Assembly: GCF_028858725.1 (NCBI RefSeq)
Contig: NC_084760.1
Span: 96,345,867-96,409,866 of the forward strand
DNA length: 64,000 bases
Direction: 5' to 3'
From: Colius striatus
Lineage: Eukaryota > Chordata > Aves > Coliiformes > Coliidae
Within the stretch, counting starts at the first letter, position 1; each line of letters starts with the position of its first letter. The notes under the pieces are model-generated. The model had not been told where the DNA came from and ran no database searches. It saw nothing but the letters and a program-made list of their open reading frames with translations. Below, in pieces: positions 12,731 to 26,599 of this stretch. The position numbers and the translations under genes are program-made.

Positions 12731-15700
12731 AACTTTGTTATCAGTATTGTGAAAGACCCAGATAGTCAGGATCATACATAACAAGCTGCAGGACACGGTC
12801 ACTAACATCCAAGATAACAGCGCAGAGCCTGTAGCCAAGTGGTTGGTTGGTTCGTTTGTTTATTTGTTTGGAGTGGATGGTGGTGTTGTTTTTGTTGTTG
12901 GATTTCTTTAAACACAGATGAGAGCAAACCCAGTGACTATCAGTGTCAGACTCCCTCAGGACCCTCAGGCTTCTGACATTTTCTCTGTTCTCTCCTGATG
13001 CAGCAGGATACTTACTTGAACAACAGTTGTACCCATTTTTTTCCATCCGTCTCCTACATCTGAAGTGGTCCTAGAGTCTGAAGCTGTAACTGCTTGCTCA
13101 CCTTGGAGCTACTATAGGAAAAAAACTAAACCAATTAACCAACGAACCAAAAAATAGCAGTATCCTACTAACTGTAAAGACCTCCTTGTAACAGAAATGG
13201 GAGACCTTGATGCTAATAAGCTGGAAACTCCTTAGAACTCAAGCTAGGTTAAAATGATTTTAAATGCAAATATTAAAAAACCCAAGTAAAATTCCAAATC
13301 ATGGATTTATCTTTTCTGTCAAAATAAAAAAAGTCTCTCATACTTTTCACTTTTCAGGTTATTAGGTGTGTTCAGACATCTTGCAGAAGCTCCACCTCTT
13401 TAGTAATGATTTGCCTTTGACTTATGTTCATAGAAGAGACTCTTGGTCTAGGGGAATAGACTGGTTTTTACACTTCTATGAGTGAGCTTCCTTGAGGATT
13501 CATTAAGTTTCCGAGTTTTGTTCTCATTCCTCTATCCTTCTTCATAGGATTATTTGACATTTCTTATTAGACTATTAACTACTCACACCTCTGTGGACAC
13601 ATCCATATGTCTGACACATCAGGTGCAGCCCTCTTTTGTGCTTGACTAAGCCAATTAACTCCTTGAGTTATAAAACACTCTTTTTACTCCAGGGAGGCAG
13701 CATATTTCTCTTAACATGGCATATTTCAGTGCATTAAAGGTGCATAAAAAATACCAACAGATGATTATGCTTAATACAAAAATATAGACAGATAAAATTC
13801 ACATAGCACAGTACTGGCCATGTGACTGAAATCAAATTACAAAAAAAATCAGCTACAGTGGAGTTGGTGATAACCTAGTGAATTTGGAGATGTGTCCCTG
13901 CAACTACCCAACACCAACTACTCAACATAGAAATGCTATTTGCAGGAGCTGCAAGCCAGGACCTGAATAGGTCAGCCAGGGCAAGAATTTCTCTTCCATG
14001 GGTGCTGCTCTAAACTAGGTCAGAGGGACTGAGACCTTGACTAGCATGTGTGTGTCATGTAGAAGTGTCTTTGAACAGAAGTCTTACTATAAATATTGGT
14101 ATCCACTCTACAGGCCCATCCCATTTGGTCAACACATTTCAGATTATATGTCACTGAGAAATATGGTTATGTCCCTGGGTCCACCCTATCTCAAATCCAC
14201 TATGACAATACGCCAAGCCTCATCAGCCTTTCTGACCCCAATAGAGCATTGCTTCACTCTATGCAACTGTTCTCTGAGAAACTGTTTTTCGAAAACCAGG
14301 GATATATTGTGTGACCACTGATTAACAATATACTTCAGCTAAACTACAAAACTGCAACCTTAGACTTGAACAGTAGTGAAGTACATCAGAGTACCTGCTA
14401 GTAGATTTCTAGGTGCACTGCTCTGAAGGCTTAAAATTACATGGCAATGCATATGGTTTACAAAGCATTGTTGTAGAAGTTAGATGCCAAGCATTTACTG
14501 CCTTTGATTTTATCCCCCTCAAACAGTTTAGCAAGGGGTCTATGAACTTATGAATATGGTTGCACAAAAGGGAAAGAGTGTTGCAAGTGCCAGTGGTGCA
14601 GGTACTCAAGCAGATGGAGAACATTATCCAAACGTGTTCCCAGGGACACTGCAGCTGTACTCCTTCCCTTTGCCTTGTTATTTTCACGTGGATAGAGGAT
14701 AAACTACAGGATTTTTTCCCATGGAATAGGTATTAGATGTTGATCTGACTCAGCTCTGCATGGAAAAAAGTTAGAAATGATTCCTTCCACTGTCCCTGTC
14801 AGAACTGCTGTCAATCAATGAGAAGAAAGGTACCATCCCTATTTTATATCTTACTCACCTACATGTGTAGCTTGGGAATTTCACTATACGATGTACTTTT
14901 CTCTAGCAGGGATCAGACCTTTGATCAAGCTCAGCAATGCCTTTGAAGGTAATACAGTACGCTCATTGCTGTGTTCACAAACTGGTCAGAGGCAAACAGC
15001 AGAAAATGGTTTTTTCCTGCATACTTCTTCAAAATAAGCAGCTAGCTGTAGTATTTTATTGATTATATTGTTGGTTTCTATGGAAACAGATGTGGATTAA
15101 TTAAGATCAAGGGTTAGATCTGATAAAAATTGGAATTTTCAGTGCAGTTCATCTATCATGTACGTTCAAATTAGATTTCCCACAAAATATCTATTGTAGA
15201 GAAATGGCGACGGCTGAATCATTTTAACAAAAATAAATTAAACTTGTTAAGAAGAGCTTAAAGCTGATATATTTGTTTTCTGTTTATCCTACTAAAAAGG
15301 TTTTTGCTTTGATAAATAAATAAAAACAATTTAGAAAATCTACAGATTTTGGATTTAATCACCAAAAGTCTCTGCGATTAAAAAAAAAAATCACATTACA
15401 ATCTGTTTGCCAATGTTCATTTCTATTAATTCATTCACCCAAGGACCTTAAGTGTTTTGCTCAGCTGCCAAAACATTTGTCTCTGTGAAAGGAGCCACTT
15501 CTTTGCCTCAAACCTCACTATTCCTGTCAATTTATTCTACTGCATGTAACAATGAGCTGATTCCCCTCAGGTGCTCCCTTTGAGGAGGTATCGACACACT
15601 CAGTCTCCAGATAAGCATAGCTCTTAGTAGAAGCTGAATATGTCCTCACTGTCTACAAGTAGTACTATGAAGAGACAGTTCCTAAGTCCAGGTTGTGTTC

Positions 15701-18523
15701 ACAGGCTGCATGTGTCTTGGCAAAGCTGTTTCATAGCCACAATTAAAATGCAGAGGGTTCCAAATTCCCCTGGTGTTCCACATCTAAATATCAGTGTGTT
15801 CACCTACTTGTCTCTCATATGCAACTGATTTGAATGGATTCTTCATGCCTCATGTTTGGAAACATGAGCCTTTTCTTCAGCTCCATCAAAAGCAGAGGGA
15901 GAAATGGACTCACTGACCTGCATGCTCTATGGTAGCTACTGCTTAATCATCTTGTCAGCTCACAAAGTGTGCTATATTTTCTGAAATGGAACAGAAAAAG
16001 AAAAGGGAAATCCATGGAGAATGCAGTGCAATAGTTTTGACTTGTGTTTTTACAGTTTAGTTTTACGGGTAAGATCCTTTTCAGATGAGCTTGCAATCTA
16101 TAAAAATAATTAAATTACTGTGATATTCCTAGACCTTCAAAATGGCACCAAAGCCAGAGCTCACTTTGATTCAGGTTCAGTAGGAGATGTAAGCTAGATC
16201 TGAAATCAGTGTTTCATTGCATTACTCCAGAAGTGTTTTCATTGCATTTAGAAATGTGCCAGCTTCAGCTGAATCTCCCAAAGGGCTTGATTACCCTGTT
16301 TGCCACTGGGAGGGGATGCTTTGTCTCAAAGTCCCTTTCCTCTCCCGGTGCCACTTTTCAATTCCACATGTACATCTGCTTATGCAGCTACTCTGTGAAC
16401 CAGGAGGATGGACCAACAAGAATAATAACATAAGTAGCCTCTTCAAGCTGGCTTTGACATAAATAAATAAAAATGTTCAGCTTCAGAGGAAGCACAGGAA
16501 ATAATACTGGAAGTCTGGGGAGGAAAGAAAGGGCTAAGCCACCCTGTCTATCAGTTTATATTTCTAACTACTGCCTATCTGTTTCTCTTCTGACTGTCAC
16601 TGTAACATACCAGTCCCGGTGTTGTTGCATCTACAAATCCTGCTAACTAGTTAAATACAACAGAACAAATACTCCTTACTTTCACTGAAGTGCATTCACC
16701 TCTGTTTTTTACCAAATAGGACTTACCAGATGCTGACATGCTATACAACTGTTCACAACAAGCCCGACACATGCATTCACTGTGTAAGCTGTAACTTACC
16801 TAGCAGAAACTCCAGAGGGAATGCAGGTAGCCAGAATGTAATTACCTAAGCAGGAATTTAGCCAGGACAATGGGGTTAAAATCCCTATTTGTTTGGATTA
16901 ATTTAATTGCTAAATATATTGTTCCACTAGTTGCTGTAGAAATAACCTTTTTGTATTTGCCAGCAGGTTAAATAGCACTTTTATTGCAGTACTTACCAGC
17001 TTCAGTTCCTGCCAGCTACTTCTGCTTTTTATTTGACTTCCAGGTCTTTTGCATTACCCCTGTCAGCCTTGAAGCTGCATCTCCTAAGGATAGGTACAAA
17101 ACCCCATGATATTAGGCAAAAAATATTGGGCAAGACAGTCAGGGATAATTCATCTGACATACTACTTCAGTCAAAGAAGGATGGCAACAAATGTGAAAAT
17201 ATCTTTGTAGTGGCTATATTCTTTTCTTTAATAACATCATGGGGAAAAATGGTCTCAAATCCTTCAGCTGTTGAAACAAAATTAGCTTTTATTACAGTCT
17301 AGAAAAGTAAATATCATAGAGTACAAATGCAGTGTATCTGAGGTGTACCCAGAGGCATATACTGGCTTAATCTTGGTATTGTAATTTAACATTGCTACTG
17401 TTCCTGAGAAGATTAACCTTGCCAAACTCCAATTATTAAGGGATCCTACATCCTGCCCATTCATGGTATGGTACATAATGCCACAATGCACAGTACAGGC
17501 TCTGCTGAAAGTAGCCTCTTATGTTCTCAGTGAGGTTTTCCATCCTGCTTTCTCATGCACTTTACATTCTCCCCAAAATTAATTTGAAAACTAGAACAGA
17601 ACAGAAAGAAGTGTCTACAGAGTAAAAAGAGCAAGAGTTTCTCCTCCTTCTTCTCTGTCCTTGATTCACAAGCCTGTACCACATTTGAACAAGCTAAGGT
17701 GACAATAACAGACCACACAATCATGTCAGGGAGTTATTTTAAGAGGAAGCCCAGAGGTGAAGAAACACCATTCATAGGTGGCTGCAGTACTGCTATAGAT
17801 TGGAAGGGCAAATACAGAACAGACTTCCCTTTCTCTAATATTAAATACACATACTGCAGTGTAGCTACGACTTTACTCAAGGCGATTCTCTTTGCTGGGC
17901 TCCACTGAGTGTGAGTGGGAGTACCTGGTGGGCAGAATAATTAACACCTGTGAGCATCCTTAGAGAGCAGATTCAGAGCTACCTGACCCCCTGTTAATAT
18001 CCAGTAGAAACTAGGCTTGCCCCTGCAACATGCGCTGATGTAGCACAATGTAGCTCTGGATGTAGCACAATGAACAAAGCATCTTACATCAAAGCTGTAG
18101 ACTCCATCAGCTCTAATAGAATGTGTGCTTTCCAAAAGTTAAGCCTCATAAGTCCTGTATTTATGACATTCCAAAGACAGGAGACTTTCAGAAAAGAACA
18201 TAGACTAAATGAAATATTTTTTTACCCAGCTTAACTCCTGAACAGCAACAAACTCCTCTCCTTTGAATAACTCTTGCCAGCTACCATGTATGGCCATTCT
18301 GTATGCACAATGTCTGTAAGACTGCTTTTCTGTAATAACAGGCACTGTTCCTGACTGTTTTTTCTAAGCAGTATGTCTCCTTCTGTATGTTCCCCTTCAT
18401 ACTGCTGGTAAAACTTGATAAAGTAGATTAGGACACTCTCCTCACCTTCAGAGCTGAACTTCAGGTCCCATAGCAGAAACATTAAAAAAAATAAATCTTT
18501 TCCATTCTTTCTTTTCCTCCCAG
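12731..18523. other. Intergenic flank, no gene seen
   Basis: No family-recognisable frame and no clear interspersed repeat beyond the small tandem duplication at 18037-18072. Confidence 0.7.
18037..18072. repeat. Two-copy tandem repeat, period 22 bp
   Basis: GATGTAGCACAATG occurs at 18037-18050 and again at 18059-18072. It is a simple slippage-type duplication. Confidence 0.85.
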
Positions 18524-18645
18524 ATTGACCCAGCTACAATTGTGGTGTCAAATTTAGCTGCTGGCCATAGAGACTTGCTATCTGAGATGTTTCCCTTTTA
18601 TGATAATACCAGAATGCGAGAAGATGAGAGTGGATTAGGCAACAG
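18524..18645 (+). other. Exon-like segment, 40 open codons (candidate)
   Basis: Preceded by a long pyrimidine tract ending CTTTCTTTTCCTCCCAG and followed by CAG|GTATCT. Only one frame is open. It starts in phase 0, which fits the end of the segment at 11207-11320, and reads IDPATIVVSNLAAGHRDLLS, then EMFPFYDNTRMREDESGLGN, leaving two bases over. The composition looks protein-like, with mixed charged and hydrophobic residues and few Cys, Trp or His. No family is recognised. Evidence from a single window is weak. Confidence 0.25.
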
Positions 18646-21600
18646 GTATCTATATCCTTTTGATGAGAGCTTTCTTTGTTCCCTGTTCTGACTTCGTTCT
18701 TTTTTCAGTCTTTTTCAGTGACAGGTCTAAGGGCATTCTTAAATATAGTTTTGATCCAAAAAACATTTGACCACTTTTTCCTAACCTTTCAGTTGTCAGC
18801 GTTGTACTATGTGAGGCTTCAAACTATAAGAGTTTGTTTGGTATAGGAAATGATTATTTTGTACCAGCTACTTTCACTACTTTAACAGATATTTTCTTTC
18901 AGAACTAGAACCTCCTTAGTACATGTAGTGAATTTTAAATGTTCGTATAGTAAAGAAAGCTAAGACACTATGTCACACTTTATGAGATAAAGCTTTGTTT
19001 CAACCAATGCTTTCTAACAAAACATCATCGACCAGGCAGTAGTGTTTGTGTCATACTCTTACTATATCAGGGATAAATCCCTACAGCTCTGCAAACCCTC
19101 TCCCTTGTTTACAGTCCTAGAGCACCATTTTCAGACCTTTAATCTGGAAGACTTTCTTCCTGCCACTGGATCCCCCAAGGCTCTGCCTTTGATGGATATT
19201 AGCATCAGCATTGTTCCTTGTTTCTCTCAGTTTCCTCTAATGACAGTTTGCCACTGTCTGGTAAGGAATTTTTCTGAAATGCCTTTCATGACCCAACAGA
19301 CAATCATTCTATGCTTCCAGTTTACAAATATTTGTCATCTCAAAGAGATGGCAGTATACCACATGAAGTATGGGTCTAAAGTAGTGGAGTTGCCAGCAGG
19401 GCTGACTCATTTGACAGAAATGACTTTGTCAACCTCCCCAGGTTGTTGAACCTCAAGCAGCTTCTTTATCCATAACAGCTTCAGAGTCCCATGTCATTTT
19501 AGTAACTACATGGAGCTGTTGGAAAATGAGTGTAGCCAACATGCGCGAGGATGCTTTAGAAGCATATTCTCTCTGTTTCACCATTAATACATTCCTTAAG
19601 TCTCTGCTTCATGCCTGAATATATTGAGCTCAGCTAGAAGAAGCCTAACAAGAGGAAGGAAGCATGAAACCACAGCTTTATCATCCTGAGTTTCTGTGTA
19701 TTTGCAGGCCAGCTCTGTAACCAACTGCACGTGGCTTGTATTTAATTTTTTCAGGGATTTAAGCAGTAATTAAAATAAATTATAATTAATGAATGACCAA
19801 TACCAGAACTCTTCATGTACCTTAATAAAATCAGAAAATAGCTGATGGTGTTGAAACAAATAAAACTATATGCTCATTCATCAAGATCAGTAGCCAGTAA
19901 CATAAAAAAAAGAAAAAACTGCCCTTCTTAGGAGCTATTTGATATGAGGTATCTTTAGGGAAAAAAAATAACAAAAGATTTCTAATAAGCTAAAGTCACT
20001 GAGTTAGTGCTCCTTTGGCTGTCCACAGTCCCTACCAAAGAGGTCTGATATCTGCCCTCTAGCAGCAAAGGAAGATTTGCTGGGTCTCTGCAGGTGAGTA
20101 CTTGCAGTGCCGAGCATTTACAGTTCTGGAGTGGGGTGAGGTTGTCCTTCTGGATTTAGCAAGGAATTTAACAAAGATAGGAAGTCGTGCATGTATGATT
20201 AACAAAACCTATGGCTGCACTAAGCTTAGTTTAGGTGGCTTTGCCAGTTTCCCATCATCCCAATGAGGATTTTTTCCCCACAGTTCCCTAGACCACCAGA
20301 CTTATCAACCAGAGCTACTCCTGCAGCAAGCTTTCCGACCTTTAGATTTGCCAGATGTACTGGCAGCACAGAGCCAGAAGTAGCGTACAGGCTGCTCGCT
20401 CTCCCCATAACAAAAAATGGCAGGGTGAGAAGTCTGTCTATTTGGTCCTTTAAAACCTGCTCATTTTAACAAACTAGAGCTGTATTTCCTTGTGGACTTT
20501 TCTCAATTTGTTCATACTAAGGCCTTTAAGCTTTAGATTAAGCACTTAAGCCTATAATAGAAGAGACACAAAGAACATAGTAAACTGTTAATTTAGATAA
20601 TGGTGAGAAAGAAAAACCTGCAGGTTGCGTGCCATTTTAATTCCTCCCCATCCTGTCCAAAGCTAAGTCTCTGTAGGTTTCTATATTCAAGATTCCTCAT
20701 TACAATGCAAAGTCTACATAACAGGTTCCACTCCCCACGATGTTATATAAATCCTGGAAAACAATGGAGAATAGAATGTGAAGGCAAGTTTATGTTTTCC
20801 TCATCACCATGAAGTAACCTAACAGAATAGCCCAGAGCTCTTAACATAAACAATTTGTGTGATATAGTTACAGACCACACCACAGCAGCAAAACCCAAAT
20901 CCTAGAATAAGTCCATTTGCCACTAGTTTCCCAAAAGGAAACTCAACTTGCCCATCCAGAACCAGAGAACCCAATGGGGAAACTGAATAACTCCAAGATC
21001 AAAGGATTTTCAGCAATAGGAGCATGGCTGTCCCAAGGAAATTTGAAGGTTGTCTGTTCCCCAGAGGACATGAATCAAAGCAATTCCCTCAGTGGTTTCT
21101 TAATGTCTGATTCCAGCATTTCCTGCAGAATTATTAAAGCAACATACCCACTGTGTCACTGTTGATGATATCCACCTGTCTCAAAGCCCCTGCCTGAGGA
21201 AACGGCCAGTCAACAGTACTTTAAAACCTGCCTGTCCTTTAAGTCATTGCTGTGATGGCTAGTGTAAATATGGTCTCTGGACACAGCTGGGAAATAACTT
21301 CCTCACATTGGTGTGAATTGGGGGATCAGGACTGTCAGGGCTGCAATGCCAAACAGCTGATTATGTACTGAGGATGAATCAGTTTAATTTTGGGAACAAC
21401 ACCCTTGATCATTTGGCACATGGCTACTGGTGGTGTGCACCATGTTTCAGTATGGACAGGGCTGTGTGCTTTGGACATGCCATGGAGTTTTTCAAAGCAA
21501 TGGTAACTCATAAAGAAATAGATGAGCATGATTTCTTTGAACACGCAGGCAGCCCTTGAACACCCAACTGCAGGTGCTTCAACATGCCAGCCATCCAGAT

Positions 21601-22324
21601 GATTACTACAGACCATCTTCCAGGAAGAGCAGTTCCCCCACTGCTTACCCAGCAGCATCCCTGCTGCAGCACTTACTCCATTTGCACTGGACTTGCAAAC
21701 ATGTGGCTACATCAGCTTTTAATGAATTAGTCTCCCAGCATGGGAAGACAGGACAGAGAGCCATTGCTGTCTCACAGCACCGAGTTTCCTTGATTCACAT
21801 TCTGTGTAAAGGTGTTGCTTTGCATTTTTACATATTACATTGTAATTTGACAGTTGCATTAAATCCTTTCGCTCTTACTTGGAGAGAAGCAAAATGTACA
21901 CAATTGCCTTTCCTGTAACACTGATTATTTAGTGTAGGTATAGCATGGCCTTGTGCCTCTACATTAAACAGTACTTGTCTTCTCTCTTTGTCATCTTATG
22001 GAAGTCTTTTCCATACCTCTAATTGTTTTTAGCTCCCCAGACACCTCTGTTACTGCTGTATGCTTTTGATAAAGGAAAAAAAAAATCAAAACACACAACC
22101 AAAAAAATCAAATTATGATAACCTATATTTGCTATATTTATATACTGTACAGAGAGGCTGTATGCAGCAGAAGGGAAAAAAAAAAGCTGATAGGGAAGGA
22201 CCCCTGAAACATCACCTACTTAAAGCAGTGGCATACATAGCCAGTGAAGGTTTATAAAATAATGAGACTTGTAGCAATGACTCAAAGTGGTTATTATACG
22301 CTAAATAGAGAGGTGTTACAGCAG

Positions 22325-22490
22325 CCTGTCCAAGAAAAAGATTTAGTAGTTATTTCAGAAACAATCCTGAAGCATTCAACCTGATATGCTGCTACATTAA
22401 CAAAGGAGGCAAATAGGATGCTAGAACGTCTTGCTAGAGGCATACAATGTACATCAAAAGGCTGATGGTTAAATTACTAAACAAAGCACT
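22325..22490 (+). mobile_element. Degraded LINE reverse-transcriptase fragment (CR1/L2 type)
   Basis: Read on the plus strand with one internal stop, the translation gives EKDLVVISETILKHS, then TKEANRMLERLARG and SKRLMVKLLNKALHM. The order matches the CR1/L2 enzyme region that usually reads like 'EKDLGVLVDSxLKxS', 'KKANRxLGxI' and 'SRxVxxxLYxALVRPH'. Identity is low and the copy is short, so it is an old fragment. Which clade it belongs to cannot be told by eye. Confidence 0.45.
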
Positions 22491-23285
22491 TCATATGGAC
22501 CAAAAATAGACTGTTTTCCATACTTGCAATAAGTTGTAGATAGCAAGTAATTACCTGCAGGTTACTACCTTTATTCCTTCCTATTATGCTATTCTTTTTC
22601 TTCCCCATAACAATATCTGTCCAATGAACACATTATTCATAGCAATTCCTGTCTGCATTCATAGTAACTTCAAGCCATTTTTTGGATTATATTGGGTTTG
22701 CTTCTAAGCTTTTCATTGGATGAAACTACACAATGAATGAAGCATTGGCCTGGTTTTCTCTTGTTTGAATTTCTCAATTAAGCAGGTCACTGATGCACCT
22801 TAAGTTAATAACCACAAACCTATCTTGACCAGGGTGTAGCTGAGAATCAGTTCTGTACTGCTGTAAGCCATGGCTTACTTCTGTCCAAAAATGCTTTGGA
22901 AGCAAGCCCAGGTTTTTACTCTACTGAGAATGAAATATGTATTTCTTTGTACAAGGGAGCAATAACTAATATAAAGGGGTGGACGAAAACAAACACCTTG
23001 AATTGAACTGAATATAAAGCAAAGTGAGATGATGAAGATCACTTCTAAATGCTGCCAGAGTTTGAGAAAATGAAGTCCATTTGAAGGGAGAATTTTCCTC
23101 TCAGTTATATTTCTTTAGATCAAAAACCAGGGTAATAGATTGCTATATATTGGACAGATATAATCGGAAATAATACGTAGCTGAAGTACTTCCAAAGCTG
23201 AATGTTAACAGGGCACATAATAGATTTAAAAAAAAAAAAAGAAAAATCATGAGATAGATCTAAAAGAAATCCCTTTGTTTAAAAA

Positions 23286-23301
23286 ATATATATATATATA
23301 T
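23286..23301. repeat. (AT)n microsatellite
   Basis: An AT dinucleotide run of about eight units following a short A-run. Confidence 0.9.
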
Positions 23302-26300
23302 TTAAATTTGTGTTTACCTTCTCACTTCTGAGACTTAAGGAAGCAAATAATGTTTTCATAACTTCCTCCACCAGTATGGAAAAGCAAGTCACAAAACACA
23401 CACAGCACATATATTTATATGTTCAGAAAAGAATGTTTTAAAATCACCTGACTCTGGGAGCTGAACATACAAGAAAAAAGAGGATATTGTAGGGCTTGCA
23501 ATAAAAAGTGTAAGTTTCCATCACAGCAGTTCATTTGTTCTGAGCAGACTTTCAGTTACATAGATGCAGTTCAACAAGGAGTCCTGAATAAGATGACAAA
23601 TTTTGCAATACTTCTTCAATGATCATGCCCTGGTTTTCAGTATAGGAGAAAGTAAAACTTGCCAGTGGTGCCTTAAGCAGATCTGGTTTTAACTTATTAC
23701 ATTTACTCTCCACCTCAGTAGTAATTCTTGTATTACACCATGAGAACAGAAACAGATTCTAGCATGCAGAAAAGGCAGGAAAAAAGGTAAAAAATGTGAA
23801 TGAAAATCCTTTGTGGAATATGGCACATTAAACTCACATATTTGGTAAGACATTTGTTTTCCTGTTGTTCATGGGAAGATTTTACTGGACTACCTGGAAT
23901 ATTGAAAACTGTATGATAAAAGATGATTCTGACTGGGAAAGAGTAAAGGACACAGAACTACCAGCTGCCATTTGAGGGTTTAAAAATCCCTTTTTGCACC
24001 TCTCCCTGATGTCCCTGAAGGAAGAGCTTTGCACTCTCTCACTGCTCCTTGCATGCTTCCAAACCTGCCTAAGTAACTAGTCTTTCTCTTTCGTATCTCT
24101 AAAATGACAAGCCATCAGACAATCCATCTGATGAGCCATCAAATGGAAGGACAGCAGCCATCTGGTGAATTTATGAAGCATGCTCAAGAATTATGTGCTA
24201 CCTAAGAGAAAAAAAAGAAAAAGATTATGTAGGTATTTGCACTGTAGCTTGGCAACCTCATGAAGGGTCCTTTGGAAATAAGTCCAGATAGTGGCCTACC
24301 ACTAAGATAGAAAAAAAGAAGAGACAAATCGAGAGCAGGGAAGATACTCAAAGTTTTGTAAAATATTTTATATTAAGAGGAGTTTTAATTCCAGAAGTAG
24401 AATATCTGCATTATTATGGAGAAAAGGCTAGAGTATTTATAAATTCAGCTATATACTTCCTAAGTGAAAATTGAATAGGCATATTTATCTTTCTGCAGGG
24501 ATTCATGAAATTAGTTTCAAATAGAAGAAAACTGACATGTGAGTGCTGTTATTTCTTATAATAAATGAACACTGAAACAAGCACATTTTTGGAAGAGAAA
24601 GTACATTTCATACAGCATACAGATGAGCAAGACACTCAGCCACTCTGGGGAGAAAAAAAAATCTAAAACAAAGGAGGAAAGATTTTTATCTTCATGGCTA
24701 GAAAAGCCAGGAACCACATCTATTCCCCAAGGTGAGGAGTCAAGAAGAGCACTTCTGCTCCCTCTGAACTTCTGTCTCCATCATGATTGCTTTAGCAAAG
24801 TCTATGGAGCCTGCTAACACTGTTTTTGTCACTGCAAAACAACGCATGCATTAAGATTTGCTAGCCAGAATTGGTTTTGAATGTGGCTTCCACCCAGAGT
24901 CAACGACCCTGCCTTATCTCCACTAGAAGTGGTTTATATGCCTCGGAGGCATGTTTCTATCTGAATGGCAGAGCAACCTCAAAACCAGATTTATGGGTAA
25001 CAGGGGTTGGACCAGCATAGCCAGGAATTCAATTTGCTCCACTAGCTAGTTTGGCTGTCACTGTGCAAATCCGAAGAACTCAGTACTCCCTTTCCCCATC
25101 TCTATACTAAATTGTGCTATTGGTGCAGAAGAAATGCTGGTCAACAAGGCCTACAGAAAATTCCTAGGCCAAATCAGTTTCATTAAACTGAGTTAAGCAC
25201 CTAAACAACTGTTTATTGCTGAAGGGAAAAAACTTTAAACAACATCTGAATTTTCTCAAAAAAAATCTATTTAAAACCATGAGAATCAAAAGTTCAGTTT
25301 AAAAAAAAAAAAGAAAAAAAACCCCACCAGAATGCCACAACACAGCTATTTGCATAGAAATGGATCAAGTAACTCAACGTTAATTTTTTCTTGCCTTGTG
25401 TGTGCTCTTCACCTCTTACACGGCATCTGTGTACTGTGTAGACAAGACACATTTTGATGGATGAGCTTTCATTGAAACCTAAAGAAGTTCATAGGCTGTA
25501 ACAACCAGAGAGAATTTAAGCCCCCTCCCTTGGATTAATTTACCCAAGCAGAGAAGAAAATCTGTTGCACATAACATCTATTGATCTGTTCCTGTGCACT
25601 TGCAAAGTTAAGACCAAAAGATCACAATAAACATCAAGTCTGACCTCCCACATAAAACCTCATGGAGAATTTCACGTATAATCTTTGTCTCAAGTTCTTC
25701 TTGACCTTGACTATACCTTCTTAAAAAAGGCTCACTTTTTATACAAATATTTTTAATGACAGAAGACCTACCCTATCCCCAATTCTGCTCTGTGATTGTT
25801 TAGTGACATGCATCCTTATAATATAGAATCTAATTTGTAGAGAAACACATAATTTCCTTGAGTGGTCTGCTCTCTTCTTTGCAAACTGCAGTACTTTGTG
25901 CCTTGTTCTAACTTTAAGAAGCATTTTACCCAAACTCATCAGCTGAGTACGATTACTATCTTCATCTAAATGTTTAAAATGGGCTAAAAAAAAATCTGTG
26001 AATAAAACCATCACCAAATCATCTCAACTTCCCTGTTTCCCTTAGCTTTCCTAGATGACATTCCATTTGGGAAAAAACAAAAACACCAAAAAAGCCCAAG
26101 AAAAAACAAAACCAACCCATCCCTACTCAGATTGAACAAGTGATCTTTGTAGCCTTTATACACTCTGAAAAATTCTACTTCTCCCTTAAGTCCAAGGTGG
26201 TAACCTCATGCTTTTAGTGTGAGCCTTTAACTGTTTGATGCTTTAAATTAAACCTCAGCTCCTGGAACTGAAGGACAGCAAAAATATCAGCCTCCAGAAG

Positions 26301-26531
26301 AGCTCTAGCCCTCACAATAAGCAATAAAATTTGCTCAAATGGCCCAACCACCACACAAAATTCAGTCTCAGATATAAAATTGTTTCATACTTTTAGACAG
26401 TCGAATCATTTATTTGAATGTATAGGACCAGAAGGTATTAACTGGAAGAGCAGGAATCTCTTCTAGCTGGAGGCTTACCATCATCTCCTGAAGCACAAAC
26501 CCTACATCTCAGCCTTCAGCATCCAAGTTCT

Positions 26532-26599
26532 GAAGCAGAAATTCTTTCTGTCCTCACATGCTTCAGAAGTAAAATTTCTTCTTGTCCTCATATACTAAA
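26532..26599. repeat. Two-copy tandem repeat, period 34 bp
   Basis: GAAGCAGAAATTCTTTCTGTCCTCACATG is followed by GAAGTAAAATTTCTTCTTGTCCTCATATA at a spacing of 34 bp, with most positions matching. It is an imperfect local duplication. Confidence 0.75.

Noticed and set aside
19042..19449. Open frame of 135 codons, plus strand
   Set aside because: It begins at GTG rather than ATG, is rich in Cys, His and Phe as random AT-rich sequence gives, and resembles no family.
20029..20093. A 65-nt segment with an acceptor-like left edge and CAG|GTGAGTA on the right
   Set aside because: Its only open frame does not match the phase left open at 18645; joined there it reaches a stop within about 11 codons. 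Kept only as a possible non-coding exon.
21335..21918. Overlapping open frames on both strands (107, 61 and 120 codons)
   Set aside because: They overlap each other in opposite directions, have no recognised family and show no splice or promoter context.
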